Origin: an uncultured Vicinamibacterales bacterium
GTDB taxonomy: Bacteria > Acidobacteriota > Vicinamibacteria > Vicinamibacterales > UBA8438
Direction of reading: 5' to 3'
DNA: 64,000 nucleotides
Assembly (NCBI GenBank): GCA_958295905.1
Contig: OY282382.1
Coordinates: forward strand, 1,884,001 to 1,948,000
Positions 39,152-49,155 of this stretch are shown here, in pieces. Each line of letters starts with the position of its first letter. Position 1 is the stretch's first letter. The translations under genes were made by a program, and so were the position numbers. The notes beneath the pieces are model-generated. The model was not told where the DNA came from and ran no database searches. It saw only the letters and a list, made by a program, of their open reading frames with translations.

Positions 39152-42013
39152 ATGGTCAACCCGGCGGAAGTCTGGAAATCGAAGAAGCACAGCTTCGACG
39201 TCTGGCCCGACGTGTTGCGCCACGCCGCGGCGCGCACGCCGATGGGCGAGATCGAGACTCCCGATCTCGAGCGCATGAAGTGGCACGGCTTCTTCTACCG
39301 CAAGCGCGATACGCCGGGCCGGTACATGAACCGGATCCGGGTCACGGCGGGGGAGCTGACGTCCGACCAGGCGCGCGAAATCGCGGCGATCGCCTACGAG
39401 CACGGTCACGGCATCGTCGACGTCACCACCCGCGCCAACCTGCAGGTGCAGGGGCTCGGCATAGAGCACCTGCCCGAGGTCGCCGAGCGGCTCGCCGCGG
39501 TCGGCCTGACCTCGAAGCAGACCGGCCACGACAACGTCCGCAACGTGTTCGCGCACCCGTTCAGCGGCCTGCTGCCGGACGAGCTGATCGACACGCGGCA
39601 GCTCTGCCGCGACGTCACCGCCCTGTTCCTCGACAACCGCGACTACTCCGACCTGCCGCGCAAGTTCAACGTCTGCCTCAACGGCACGGCCGAGCACTCG
39701 GTCCACTTCTGGACCCAGGATCTGAGCTTCCTGGCCTGCCGGGTCGGCCGCGAGGTCCTGTTCCAGGTGCTCGTGGCCGGCACCCAGGGGCAGAACCCGC
39801 ACTTGGCGTGGCACCTGCCGGTGCTGGTCCATCCGGACCAGGTCGTGGGGGTCGCCGCCGCTCTGCTCGACCTGTTCCGCGCACGAGGCTCGCGCGAGAA
39901 ACGCCATCAGGCGCGCCTGCGCTACCTCGTGGAGCGGATCGGCATCGATGCCGTCAAGGTCTGGGTCGACGAGCGGGTGCGCCTGCGCCCGTGGCCGGAT
40001 CTGCCGGCCCCGTCGCCGGCGGCCCGCAACGACGACCTCGTGGGCTGGTTCCCGCAGGCGCAGCCCGATCTGTGGACCATGGGCTTGTGCGTCCCGCTGG
40101 GGCGATTGAGCTGGCGGCAGCTCGAGGCGCTGGCGGTGCTCGCGAAGCGTTGGGGCGCCGGCCGACTGCGGACGACCCACGAGCAGGGACTCGCGGTCAT
40201 CGACGTCCCGAGCGGCTTCCGCGACGCGGCGGCCACCGATGCCGCCGCGGTCGGGCTGAGCATGCACGCCGACACGCTGGCCCGCAACACGGTGGCGTGC
40301 ACCGGCACGCAGTTCTGCAACATCGCGGTGACCGAGACCAAGGGCGCGATGTTCCGCCTGGTCGATACGCTGCGCCAGCGGACGCTCGCCCTGCACGGCA
40401 TCCGCATCCACATGAGCGGCTGCCCGTCGAGCTGCGCGCAGCACTTCACGGCCGACATCGGCCTGAAGGGCGTCCGGGTGCGGCGGCTCATCGGCACGCG
40501 CGAGGGCTTCGACGTCTATCTCGGCGGCGGAGTGGCCGGCGACGTCCACCTCGGGCTGCGCTACAAGCTCGGGGTGGACGTCGACCAACTGCCGCTCGTC
40601 ATCGAGGAGGTGGTCAACGAGTACTACGTCCGGCACCGGGCGGGGCAGACCTTCAGCGCCTACTGGCGCGCGCGGCTGCGCGAGGCCGGGGCCGCGAAGG
40701 TGGGCGAGGACGACTACCGGCCGGCGACCTGGATTTGCGAGCGGTGCGAGTACCGCCGCGTAGGCGAGGATCCGCCGGTGTTCTGTCCCGGCTGCGCCGG
40801 CGTTCGCCGGCTCTTCGCGAGGGTCGAGGACGACGCCGCAGTCGCTGCCGACCCACCCGTCGAGACTCCGCCCGTCCGCGACGACGGCTTCGTGTTCGCC
40901 GCCCGCGAGGCCGCCCTCGGCGACGGCGCCGCGGTGTCGGTCGACGTCGGCGGCCGTACCTGCGCGCTGTTCCGGATCGACGGCCAAGTGCGGGCGATCG
41001 ACGGCCTGTGTCCACACGAAGGAGGACCGCTGGCGGAAGGAACGATCAGCAAGGGGGTCGTCACCTGCCCGTGGCACGGTTGGACGTTCGACGCCCGCAC
41101 CGGCTGCAGCCTGGACCCGGCCGGCAAGGACGTCGCGCACTACCCGACCCTCGTCGAAGCGGGCAACGTCTACCTGAAGCCCCGGAGGGCCGCGGCGTCC
41201 GCGGCGCGACCGTCCGCGGGCAGCGTCCTGGACGCCGCGCCACCGGCCCGCGCGCAGGCTCCCCGCCCGGCTACGGCCTCGCTGCACGTGACCGAGGTCC
41301 GGGACGAGACGCCGGACGTGCGCACCTTCCGGCTGGACAACCGGGACGCCCGCATCCCGCACGCGCACGCCGGGACGTTCCTGCAGGTCTGCGCGGCAAT
41401 CGACGGCGTCGACACGTGGCGCAGCTTCACGGTGAGCTCGTCACCGACCGACGCGTCGTTTCTGGAGCTGACCATCAAGCGGAACCCGGCCGGGCAGATG
41501 ACGAACCACCTCTTCGACGCCGTGCGGGCCGGCAGCGTGCTGACCGTCCGCGGCACGCAGGGCGGCTTCTACTTCGATCCGGACCGCCACCCCGAGCCGC
41601 TCGTGCTGGTCTCGGCGGGGAGCGGGATCACGCCGGTCATGAGCATCGCCCGCTTCCTTGCGGCGACCGCCCCCCGGCGTCCCTGCACCTTCGTGCACGG
41701 CGCGCGCACGGAGGACGACATCCTCTTCAGGGCGGAGTGCCAGCGGCTTCACGACACGCTGCCGTTCTTTACCCACCACGTCTCGCTGTCGCGGCCGGGG
41801 CAGCGCTGGGAAGGCCTCCGGGGCAGGTTGGACGGCGCCCGGTTGGCTGCGCTCGTGAACGACTTGGAAGGCAGCCGTTATTTCCTTTGCGGACCCTCCA
41901 CCTTCATGGATGCGATCGGCGCGTGGCTGCTGCGGGCGGGCGCGCCGGCCGACCGCGTGCACACCGAGCAGTTCCACGCCAAGCCGCGGTTCGCGCGGGC
42001 GGGGGGCCGATGA
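39152..42013 (+). CDS. Nitrite reductase-rubredoxin-Rieske-flavin reductase fusion
   Basis: A 953-residue multidomain enzyme. Residues 1-520 are a sirohaem/[4Fe-4S] nitrite (or sulfite) reductase of the NirA type, with cluster ligands Cys383, Cys389, Cys424 and Cys428 (CTGTQFC, GCPSSC). A rubredoxin-like domain follows (Cys529, Cys532, Cys545, Cys548), then a Rieske [2Fe-2S] domain (Cys620-x-His622, Cys639-xx-His642). From about residue 705 comes a ferredoxin-NADP reductase-like flavoprotein (RSFTVSSSP near 757, SAGSGITPVM near 825, FLCGPSTFM near 913); the usual C-terminal plant-type ferredoxin is missing. One chain could therefore move electrons from NAD(P)H through flavin and iron-sulfur centres to nitrite. 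ATG at 39152 is preceded by AGGAC. It overlaps the next gene by 4 bp. Confidence 0.9.
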   Translation: MVNPAEVWKSKKHSFDVWPDVLRHAAARTPMGEIETPDLERMKWHGFFYRKRDTPGRYMNRIRVTAGELTSDQAREIAAIAYEHGHGIVDVTTRANLQVQGLGIEHLPEVAERLAAVGLTSKQTGHDNVRNVFAHPFSGLLPDELIDTRQLCRDVTALFLDNRDYSDLPRKFNVCLNGTAEHSVHFWTQDLSFLACRVGREVLFQVLVAGTQGQNPHLAWHLPVLVHPDQVVGVAAALLDLFRARGSREKRHQARLRYLVERIGIDAVKVWVDERVRLRPWPDLPAPSPAARNDDLVGWFPQAQPDLWTMGLCVPLGRLSWRQLEALAVLAKRWGAGRLRTTHEQGLAVIDVPSGFRDAAATDAAAVGLSMHADTLARNTVACTGTQFCNIAVTETKGAMFRLVDTLRQRTLALHGIRIHMSGCPSSCAQHFTADIGLKGVRVRRLIGTREGFDVYLGGGVAGDVHLGLRYKLGVDVDQLPLVIEEVVNEYYVRHRAGQTFSAYWRARLREAGAAKVGEDDYRPATWICERCEYRRVGEDPPVFCPGCAGVRRLFARVEDDAAVAADPPVETPPVRDDGFVFAAREAALGDGAAVSVDVGGRTCALFRIDGQVRAIDGLCPHEGGPLAEGTISKGVVTCPWHGWTFDARTGCSLDPAGKDVAHYPTLVEAGNVYLKPRRAAASAARPSAGSVLDAAPPARAQAPRPATASLHVTEVRDETPDVRTFRLDNRDARIPHAHAGTFLQVCAAIDGVDTWRSFTVSSSPTDASFLELTIKRNPAGQMTNHLFDAVRAGSVLTVRGTQGGFYFDPDRHPEPLVLVSAGSGITPVMSIARFLAATAPRRPCTFVHGARTEDDILFRAECQRLHDTLPFFTHHVSLSRPGQRWEGLRGRLDGARLAALVNDLEGSRYFLCGPSTFMDAIGAWLLRAGAPADRVHTEQFHAKPRFARAGGR

Positions 42014-43794
42014 CCGCTTCAGGCAGCGTCCTCCCGATCGAGTCCGTGCCCGCTCGCACGCCGGAACCGGAGTCGGGTCCGGAGTCGGCGGCAGCGCTTC
42101 TCGACCGCTATCTCGAGGAGCAACAGATCACCGCCGCGGCGCGCTTCGCGCAGGCGCACGACGCCGCCCACACGGGCGGTCCGGCCCTGGCGGAGCGCTA
42201 TTCGGCTCTCATGCCGGCGACGCCGCCGGCCGCCGGCCAGCAGTACGCCTTCGACGTGGACCTCGACGCCTGCTCCGGCTGCAAGTCGTGCGTCGCGGCC
42301 TGCCACTCGCTGAACGGCCTCGAGGAGCGAGAGTCCTGGCGCGACGTGGGCTTGTTGCACGGGGGGAGCCAGAGTCTGCCGGTCGTCCAGCACGTCACGA
42401 CGGCCTGCCACCATTGTCTCGACCCCGCCTGCCTGCACGCATGTCCGGTGGAAGCCTACGAGAAGGATCCGCTCACCGGGATCGTGAAGCACCTCGACGA
42501 TCAGTGCTTCGGTTGCCGGTACTGCACGCTGGCCTGTCCCTACGAGGCGCCGAAGTACAGCCGTTCCAAGGGGATCGTGCGCAAGTGCGACATGTGCAGC
42601 GACCGGCTCGCGGAAGGAGAAGCCCCCGCCTGCGTGCAATCGTGTCCGAACGGCGCCATCGCGATCCGGGTGGTGGACGTGGAGCAGGTGATCGAGGAAT
42701 CCGAGACCCACCTGTTCGTGCCGGGCGCGCCGGAGCCGGCCCTGACGTTGCCCACGACCGTCTACCGGACCGAGCGGGCCCTCCCGCGCAACATGGTCCC
42801 GGCGGACTATCACGCGGTGCGTCCGGAGCAGGCGCACTGGCCCCTGATCCTGATGCTGGTCCTCACGCAGCTCTCCGTCGGGGTGTTCCTGGTGGAGCGG
42901 TTGCTGGAGCTGCTCGTCCCGGGAGCGCTGACGGCGAGCATCCGTCCGGTGCACAGCGCGAGCGCCCTCGTGTTCGGCCTGCTGGCGCTCGGGGTGAGCG
43001 TGCTGCACCTCGGCCGCCCGCGCTACGCCTACCGGGCCGTTCTGGGACTCCGGCATTCCTGGCTCAGCCGCGAGATCCTGGCCTTCGGGATCTTCGCCGG
43101 GCTGGCGGTGGTCCATGCGGCGTGGTCCTGGGCGGAATCGGCGGGGTGGCTCGGCCGCACCGGGGGTTGGGGCATTCCCGGCGCCGGGTCGCCGATCGCG
43201 GCCGGGTTCGGATGGTGGCTCGGTTGGGGCGTGGTCCTGTCGGGCGCCGCCGGGGTGTTCTGCTCGGTGATGGTCTACGACTATACGAAGCGCGACTTCT
43301 GGAACGGTCCGGCCACCGCCGGCCGCTTTTTCCTGACCACCGCGGTGCTGGGCCTCGCCGCGGCCTGGCTGCCGCTGTTGATCGTCGCCGCCGGCGACGA
43401 CGCGGAGCAGGCCGGGGCGGCCATCGACCGCTACGGCGCCATTCTGTGCCGGGGCCTCATCGTCGCCATGGCCGCGAAACTGGTGTTCGAGGCGGCGCTG
43501 TTCCGCCATCTCGCCTCCCGGTCCACCACGTCGCTGAAACGCACGGCGTGGTTGCTGACCGGCGCGCTCTCCAACGTCACGACGGCGCGTTTCGCGGCCG
43601 GACTCCTCGGCGGTCTCGCCATGCCCGGGCTGCTCCTGTCGAGCCGCGTCCCGGCGACCCCCGGCCCGGGCCAGGACCTGGCATTCCTGGTGCTTGTGGG
43701 GATGCTGTTCGCCGCGTGTCTGGCCGGTGAGCTTCTCGAGCGCTACCTGTTCTTCGCGGCGGTCGCCTCGCCGCGCATGCCCGGAACGCTGTAA
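42010..43794 (+). CDS. DmsB-DmsC-like fusion: four-cluster ferredoxin subunit plus membrane anchor
   Basis: A 594-residue fusion of two subunits normally encoded separately in DMSO-reductase-type enzymes. Residues 75-245 hold sixteen cysteines for four [4Fe-4S] clusters ([42 protein letters not shown] with CVQSC). From about residue 280 there are eight or so membrane helices of the DmsC/NrfD-like anchor, starting [20 protein letters not shown]. It would link the quinone pool to the molybdoenzyme encoded next. Start ATGA overlaps the stop of the nitrite reductase fusion, and only 2 bp separate its stop from the nitrate reductase gene. A membrane-linked electron supply is unusual for an assimilatory-type nitrate reductase. 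Confidence 0.9.
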   Translation: MTASGSVLPIESVPARTPEPESGPESAAALLDRYLEEQQITAAARFAQAHDAAHTGGPALAERYSALMPATPPAAGQQYAFDVDLDACSGCKSCVAACHSLNGLEERESWRDVGLLHGGSQSLPVVQHVTTACHHCLDPACLHACPVEAYEKDPLTGIVKHLDDQCFGCRYCTLACPYEAPKYSRSKGIVRKCDMCSDRLAEGEAPACVQSCPNGAIAIRVVDVEQVIEESETHLFVPGAPEPALTLPTTVYRTERALPRNMVPADYHAVRPEQAHWPLILMLVLTQLSVGVFLVERLLELLVPGALTASIRPVHSASALVFGLLALGVSVLHLGRPRYAYRAVLGLRHSWLSREILAFGIFAGLAVVHAAWSWAESAGWLGRTGGWGIPGAGSPIAAGFGWWLGWGVVLSGAAGVFCSVMVYDYTKRDFWNGPATAGRFFLTTAVLGLAAAWLPLLIVAAGDDAEQAGAAIDRYGAILCRGLIVAMAAKLVFEAALFRHLASRSTTSLKRTAWLLTGALSNVTTARFAAGLLGGLAMPGLLLSSRVPATPGPGQDLAFLVLVGMLFAACLAGELLERYLFFAAVASPRMPGTL

Positions 43795-43796
43795 CC

Positions 43797-45986
43797 ATGC
43801 TGCATGAACGCGACGGGCATCTGACCCGTGATCTCCTGCGGACGCCCGGTGGCTTCGGACTCGGGCAGGTCCCGGCGAAGCGCAAGCCCGACGCGGCCAC
43901 CGACATGGTGTGCGGCTATTGCTCGACCGGCTGCAGCCTGACCGTCCATCTCAAGGACGGCGAGGCGGTGGGCCTGACCCCGGCGGCCGGGTACCCGGTG
44001 AACCGCGGCGTCGCGTGCCCCAAGGGCTGGGAAGCGCTCGCCGTGCTCGGGGCCGGCGACCGCGCCGTCACACCGCTCCGGCGCGACGCGGCCGGCAGTC
44101 GGCGTCCGGTGAGCTGGGACGAGGCGCTGCGAACGATGGTCGAGCGCTTCAAGGCGATCCAAGCGCAGCACGGACCCGAGTCGGTGGCGTTCCTCGGCAC
44201 CGGCCAGCTGCCGACCGAGGAGCTGGCGCTGCTGGGAGCGCTGGCGAAATTCGGGATGGGAATGGAGCACGGCGACGGCAATACCCGCCAGTGCATGGCG
44301 ACCTCCGTCGTCGCCTACAAGCAGGCGTTCGGATTCGATGCGCCCCCGTACACCTACCGTGACTTCGAGGAGTCGGACGTCCTGGTCTTCGTCGGGGCCA
44401 ACCCGTGCCTTGCGCACCCGATCCTGTGGGAGCGTGTGCTCCGCAATCGCAACGATCCGGCCATCGTCGTCATCGACCCCCGCGTCACCGAGACGGCGAT
44501 GCAGGCGACCGGGCACCTGGCGATCCGTCCCAAGTCGGACCAGACGCTCTTCTACGGCCTGGCCCGGCTTCTCATCGAGCGCGACTGGATCGACCGCACC
44601 TACATCGACGCGCACACGCGCGACTTCGACGCGTACGCGGCAGCGGTCGAACCGTACACCCTCGACCGGGTGGCCGCGGCCACCGGACTCGAAACCGAAG
44701 TCGTCCTGCGTCTTGCCGAGACGATTCACCGCGGCCGGCGGGTGTCGTTCTGGTGGACGATGGGCGTCAACCAGAGCTACCAGGGGGTGCGAACCGCGCA
44801 GAGCATCATCAACCTGGCGCTGATGACCGGCAACGTCGGCCGGCCCGGCACCGGGGCGAACTCCATCACCGGCCAGTGCAATGCGATGGGCTCGCGTCTG
44901 TTCAGCAACACGACCAACCTGCTCGGAGGTCACGACTTCGCGAATCCCGACCACCGGGAGAAGGTGGCGCGGGTGCTCGGCATCGATCCGGCGGTCATTC
45001 CGACCCGCGCAAGCTGGGCCTACAACGAGATCATCGAAGGGATTCTCCGGGAGCGGATCAAGGGGCTCTGGGTCATCTGCACGAACACCGCCCACTCGTG
45101 GATCAACCAGGGGCAGGTCCGCGACGTTCTCGGCCGCCTCGACTGTCTGGTCGTGCAGGACATGTACGCCACCACCGAGACGGCGCGGATGGCCGACCTC
45201 GTGCTGCCGGCCGCCGGCTGGGGCGAGAAGGACGGGACCTTCATCAACTCCGAGCGGCGCATCGGGCGGATCAGGAAGGTGGCCCGCGCGCCGGGGCAGG
45301 CGCTCGCCGACTTCTCCATCTTCAAGCTGGTGGCCGAGTACTGGGGCTGCGGCGAGACGTTCCGCACGTGGCGCTCGCCGGCCGCGACGTTCCAGATCCT
45401 CAAGCGGCTCTCGGCGGGCCAGCCGTGCGACATCACCGGCATCGACGGCTACGACACGCTGGACGAGCACGGCGGCATCCAGTGGCCCTGCCCGGCCGGG
45501 GAGTCCGCGGCGACCGTGCGTACCGAGCGGCGGCTCTTCGAGGACGGCCGGTACTACCACCGGGACGGACGCGCCCGTTTTCTCTACGAGGACCCGCGCC
45601 CACTGCCGGAGCCGCCGAACGAGCGGCATCCGCTGCTGCTCCTGACCGGGCGCGGGAGCGCGGCGCAGTGGCACACCCAGACTCGCACCGCGAAGTCGGC
45701 CGTTCTGCGCAAGCTGTATCCGGCGCAGGTCTACGTGGAGGTCAACCCGGCCGACGCCAAGGCCCGCGGCATCGTCACGAGCGACACCGTCCGGATCGAG
45801 TCCCGCCGCGGCCGCATCACCGCCACCGCGTTCGTCACCCGTTCGGTGCAGCCGGGACACGTCTTCGTCCCGATGCACTACCAGGAGACCAACCGGCTCA
45901 CCGACGCCGTCTTCGATCCCTACTCCAAGCAGCCCTCGTACAAGGCGTGCGCCGTGGAGCTGCGGCCTGTCGCGGCGGTTGGCTGA
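43797..45986 (+). CDS. Molybdopterin oxidoreductase, assimilatory-type nitrate reductase catalytic subunit
   Basis: A 729-residue molybdopterin-guanine-dinucleotide enzyme of the NasA/NarB type. The N-terminal [4Fe-4S] ligands are Cys39, Cys42, Cys46 and Cys74 ([17 protein letters not shown]). The molybdopterin domains show [18 protein letters not shown] with the probable Mo ligand Cys in [30 protein letters not shown] and GQCNAMG. The C-terminal MoCo-binding beta domain runs from [20 protein letters not shown]. There is no Tat signal, so it is cytoplasmic, as expected for assimilation. It sits directly behind the DmsBC-like fusion and downstream of a nitrate transporter and nitrite reductase. 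Formate dehydrogenase is an alternative by family, but context favours nitrate. Confidence 0.85.
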   Translation: MLHERDGHLTRDLLRTPGGFGLGQVPAKRKPDAATDMVCGYCSTGCSLTVHLKDGEAVGLTPAAGYPVNRGVACPKGWEALAVLGAGDRAVTPLRRDAAGSRRPVSWDEALRTMVERFKAIQAQHGPESVAFLGTGQLPTEELALLGALAKFGMGMEHGDGNTRQCMATSVVAYKQAFGFDAPPYTYRDFEESDVLVFVGANPCLAHPILWERVLRNRNDPAIVVIDPRVTETAMQATGHLAIRPKSDQTLFYGLARLLIERDWIDRTYIDAHTRDFDAYAAAVEPYTLDRVAAATGLETEVVLRLAETIHRGRRVSFWWTMGVNQSYQGVRTAQSIINLALMTGNVGRPGTGANSITGQCNAMGSRLFSNTTNLLGGHDFANPDHREKVARVLGIDPAVIPTRASWAYNEIIEGILRERIKGLWVICTNTAHSWINQGQVRDVLGRLDCLVVQDMYATTETARMADLVLPAAGWGEKDGTFINSERRIGRIRKVARAPGQALADFSIFKLVAEYWGCGETFRTWRSPAATFQILKRLSAGQPCDITGIDGYDTLDEHGGIQWPCPAGESAATVRTERRLFEDGRYYHRDGRARFLYEDPRPLPEPPNERHPLLLLTGRGSAAQWHTQTRTAKSAVLRKLYPAQVYVEVNPADAKARGIVTSDTVRIESRRGRITATAFVTRSVQPGHVFVPMHYQETNRLTDAVFDPYSKQPSYKACAVELRPVAAVG

Positions 45987-46009
45987 CCGCCTGGACGGCT
46001 TAGGCTAGT

Positions 46010-46142
46010 GCATCGCCGCGACTAAAAAATAGGGTTGCCGGGGCACTCACCTTGAACCGCAAGAGTCCTATGCAGAAAAGAAATACGTCGTTCGACCCAA
46101 GTCCGTCTATCCGAAACTTATTACGTGATGGACCACTGGTAG
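46010..46142 (+). repeat. Left arm of a 130-bp inverted repeat (right arm at 51679-51806)
   Basis: This sequence is a clear match, with scattered differences, to the reverse complement of 51679-51806. Conserved blocks include gactaaaaa, gaaccgcaa, gtcctatgcagaa and aaatacgtcgttcgaccca. In the right arm the ATG in the block opens a short frame (MQKKYVVRPKFVYQKFMK) that resembles the start of an IS630-type transposase; this is a weak inference. The arms enclose 5.5 kb. Confidence 0.75.
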
Positions 46143-46156
46143 ATGGAGAGGTGTTC

Positions 46157-47440
46157 GTGAGGAGACCGAGGCTGGGAGCGATCGTGCTTGCCGTAGCCAT
46201 CGGCTTCGGTCCTTCGACCGCCGCGGCCGATGTGGCGGATGACGACCCGCACAGCCGTCACGCAGATGAAGGCAGGCCGGTGGAGTCGGGCAAAGAGGAT
46301 GCAAGTTTGTCTCTGGCCGCGGCCCTCGGCGACGGCACCGCCTCGGTCACGGTCCGGCATCGGTACGAGTTCGTGACGGACAAGGCGTTCGCGCTCGACG
46401 CGCATGCCTCGACGTTGCGGACGACGCTCGGCTACGAGACCGCGCCGTACCGCGGGTTCAGCATGCTGCTCGAAGCAGAGAACGTCCGGCCCGTCGGCGA
46501 CGACCTGTACGACAACACCGGCGCGGCGCACCGGCGCAACGAACGGTTCGATCGGCCGGTGGTGGCGGATCCTGGTCTGACGCAGGTAAATCAGGCCGCC
46601 CTGCGATTCGCGGCGAACGAGGGTACGTTCATGACGTTGGGCCGGCAGGAGATACAACTCGACGACCAACGGTTCGTCGGCGCTGTCGGTTGGCGCCAGA
46701 ATCACCAATCGTTCGACGCCGCGCGAATCGTGACCGACGCCCTGCCGGGCGGCCGTTTCAACTACGCGCTGGTTCGGAACGCCCATCGCATCACCGGCGC
46801 GGTCGATCCGCTGACCGGCCACCTGTCGCACGCGTCGTTCGGAATTCGCGGCACCGGAGCGTTGATCGTGTACGCGCATGCGCTCGACTACGAGCGCGAC
46901 AAGCGCCGTTCTACGACTACTGTTGGCGCGGAGGCCACGGGGCGGCGGTCGGTCGGAGCGGCTTGGTTTGTCGTCTACGAGGTCGAAGCGGCGCGGCAAG
47001 CGGACGCTTTCGACAACCCGATGTCGGTGGACGCGGGCTACGTGCATGTTGCGGCCGGTGGCGGGTATCGCGGCGTTACGGTCCGCGGGGGCTGGGAGCG
47101 GCTCGGAGGCAGCCCCGAGAGCGGGCAGTTCAACACGCCGCTCGCCACGCTGCATCCGTTCAACGGTTGGGCGGACAAGTTCTTGGCCACGCCGGCCGGC
47201 GGTCTCGACGATCGGTACGTGCGTGCGATCGGCGATTCAGGCCGTATCGGCTGGACACTCGCATATCACTACTTCAGCGCGGCAACCGGCGGCACAACCT
47301 ATGGGCGGGAGCTGGATCTGGAGTTCGTGTTCCGCACGCCCTGGCGGCAGCAGATCGCGGTCACCGCGGCCCACTACGACGCGAAATCGCACTCCAGCGA
47401 TACGACGAAGGTCATGGTGTGGACGACCTTCGGCTTCTAG
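46157..47440 (+). CDS. Outer-membrane porin of the alginate-export type
   Basis: A 427-residue outer-membrane beta-barrel. A signal peptide (RRPRLGAIVLAVAIGFGPST, cut near AAADVAD) precedes alternating barrel strands: SVTVRHRYEFVTDKAF, SMLLEAENVRPVGDD, FMTLGRQEIQLDDQRFVGAV and a terminal strand ending WTTFGF with the C-terminal Phe of outer-membrane proteins. The pattern matches the alginate-export porin family, here a general anion or sugar porin. The open frame extends upstream, but those codons lie in the inverted repeat. GTG at 46157 is chosen because GGAG is eight bases before it and the signal peptide begins there. A link to nitrate uptake is possible by position only. Confidence 0.75.
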   Translation: MRRPRLGAIVLAVAIGFGPSTAAADVADDDPHSRHADEGRPVESGKEDASLSLAAALGDGTASVTVRHRYEFVTDKAFALDAHASTLRTTLGYETAPYRGFSMLLEAENVRPVGDDLYDNTGAAHRRNERFDRPVVADPGLTQVNQAALRFAANEGTFMTLGRQEIQLDDQRFVGAVGWRQNHQSFDAARIVTDALPGGRFNYALVRNAHRITGAVDPLTGHLSHASFGIRGTGALIVYAHALDYERDKRRSTTTVGAEATGRRSVGAAWFVVYEVEAARQADAFDNPMSVDAGYVHVAAGGGYRGVTVRGGWERLGGSPESGQFNTPLATLHPFNGWADKFLATPAGGLDDRYVRAIGDSGRIGWTLAYHYFSAATGGTTYGRELDLEFVFRTPWRQQIAVTAAHYDAKSHSSDTTKVMVWTTFGF

Positions 47441-47822
47441 CCCGGGATTATTCACCGGGGATGCCTCCACGGTAGAGACACAAAAGCCTCCGCGCGGTAA
47501 AATCGCAGTATTGACAGGCGTTTTCACCACCACGTAGGCCCCTGCGTGACTCCCGACACGATACCACAGACTGTTCGCTTCGTCCTGCTCCTGCCGCGCG
47601 CGACGCCGGACCGGGCGGCGTGGCGGCACATCGCGTTCGCCCTCGGAGCACGCGCCGGGTAGCCAACTCCGCCGCGCGTCGTATCGCTACCGTCCAGACG
47701 GCGGCCAACGCCCGACGGGTGAAGCTCTCGTTGCCTGTCCCGTTCCGCGACCGGCATCACTCCGTTCGGCCGCTCGACCACGCCGTCATCCCCGATTGGC
47801 GACGTTCCAGGTGCTGTTACTT
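47441..47822. other. Intergenic stretch between porin and IS4 remnant
   Basis: No gene recognised. The open frames here lack protein-like composition on both strands. Confidence 0.4.
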
Positions 47823-48361
47823 CGTCGCTCGCGCGGGTGAACGCGGAGAAGCCGTGGGAGATGTACGAGGAGTTGCACGGGCGGCTGCTGGGACGCTGCC
47901 AAGCGAAGGCGCCGGGACATGACTTCCGGTTCAAAGCCAAGCTGTTCTCGTTGGACTCGACGACCGTTGACTTGTGTCTGTCGGTGTTTCCGTGGGCGAA
48001 GTTCCGGCGGACGAAAGGGGCGGTGAAGGTACACGTCGGTCTGGACCACGCGGGGTATCTGCCGACGTTCGTTCGGGTGACGAACGGGAAGACGTCGGAC
48101 ATCAAGGCGGCGCGGGCGTTGAAGCTGCCGCCGGGCAGCATCGTGGCTGCGGACCGCGCGTACGTGGACTTCGCGTGGATTGATTCGTTGATTTCGAAGG
48201 GACTTCACTTGGTGACGCGTCTCAAACGGGGGATGAAGTACCGCGTGGTGGAGACGCGGGCCGTCAACGCGAAGCGGGGCGTGACATCGGATGAGACGAT
48301 TGAGTTCACGAGCTCGCAGGGGAGGAAGCGGTGCCCGCATCGGCTGCGGCGTGTCGGCTAC
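47823..48361 (+). mobile_element. IS4-family transposase fragment
   Basis: Internal part of an IS4-type DDE transposase: SLARVNAEKPWEMYEELHGR, then FSLDSTTVDLCLSVFPWAKF (first catalytic Asp), the VKVHVGLDHAGYLP strand and VAADRAYVDFAWIDSL (second Asp). After RKRCPHRLRRVGY at about 48361 the homology ends; the catalytic Glu segment is missing. The N-terminal domain is also missing. The right junction coincides with a fragment of a PIN-like toxin on the other strand. Confidence 0.85.
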
Positions 48362-48459
48362 GTTCCCGACAAACCCTCGGCTTGGACGCTGCTGACGTGA
48401 TGTCCGGCCAGCTCCGCGGCGAGAGCCCGTGGTAGATTCTCGTCAAGCAGAACGCGCAC
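48358..48459 (-). pseudogene. Fragment of a DUF5615 PIN-like toxin
   Basis: Reading leftwards from GTG at 48459: VRVLLDENLPRALAAELAGH then HVSSVQAEGLSGT and stop. This is the characteristic N-terminus of DUF5615 (PIN-like) toxins, about a quarter of the normal length. It ends exactly where the IS4 fragment ends, suggesting a deletion or insertion junction. Confidence 0.7.
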
Positions 48460-49147
48460 GCGGCAACTCCGCCGTCGTGGCTCTGAGGCTCGTCGACCGG
48501 TGCGCCGGTTGGCGCTCCAGCCTTCGGCGAGCCCGCCGTATCTTCTGCCAGCCGGACTGACGCACCCCGCGGCCGGGGCGGTGGCCGCCGTCGTGGTTCC
48601 TGACGGGAAGCGCTCGGTACCCGATGTCGGCACTCGGTCGCAACCCGCCGTCAGAACCACGACCGCGGCCACCGCCCCCTGCCCCCATTATAGTCGATCG
48701 CGGGTTCATGAATCGACGCCTTCGTCGGTGAGGGGCAGGACCATCCCCCGCTCCGCCACCGCCGTGCGCAGGCGGAATTGTGGCGGGTGCCGGGGCTCCG
48801 GACGTGCGGAATCGTGGGTCTCACGCGGCGCCGGCCGGTCGGCAAGACGGTGGCGACCCCTCGAATCGGGGGGCGAACCGTCACGCGCCGTCAGCGTGGG
48901 ATGCTCCTGCCGTGAGGGGTGCACGTCCAAGCTGAGTGAGGCGCCGCCGCTGGAAGTATCCGGCGGGGCCGGCCCCCGAGGTGTGCCGCCTCGTCACGCC
49001 TTGCCGCACCGGCGTCCTGCGGCCCGCCGGCGTCTTCGCCGGTCTCCGTGCGACGCGGCGCTTCGCCGCCGGCTCTCAAGCGGGGCGGTGACGACGGTCG
49101 AGTCCGACGGCCTGGGGCCGTGCGACGCGGTGCTTCGCCGCCGGCTC
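48460..49147. other. Repeat-rich stretch without a gene
   Basis: No gene is recognised on either strand. It contains the left arm of the 179-bp inverted repeat (48736-48914) and most of a 37-bp direct repeat pair (49048-49155). Confidence 0.5.
48736..48914 (+). repeat. Left arm of a 179-bp inverted repeat (right arm at 50510-50688)
   Basis: The sequence is a high-identity match to the reverse complement of 50510-50688, including long shared blocks such as ctccggacgtgcggaatcg and gtcacgcgccgtcagcgtgg. The arms enclose the Lnb/DUF4105 gene. In the right arm the repeat ends at the start codon of that gene, so the left arm is an extra, inverted copy of its leader. Confidence 0.8.
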
Positions 49148-49155
49148 TCAAGCGG
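49048..49155. repeat. Paired 37-bp direct repeat at the 3' end of the DUF4105 gene
   Basis: The sequence cgtgcgacgcggcgcttcg, extending to 37 bp, occurs at 49048-49084 and 49119-49155 with one mismatch, offset 71 bp. The second copy covers the last codons and stop of the minus-strand gene. Each copy can fold into a GC-rich hairpin around cttcg. Confidence 0.7.

Noticed and set aside
46052..46156. An N-terminal extension of the porin starting at 46052
   Set aside because: It is encoded by the inverted repeat and would place about 35 polar residues before the signal peptide.
47524..48141. A 205-codon minus-strand frame across the IS4 fragment
   Set aside because: It lies opposite clear transposase sequence and has no protein-like features of its own.
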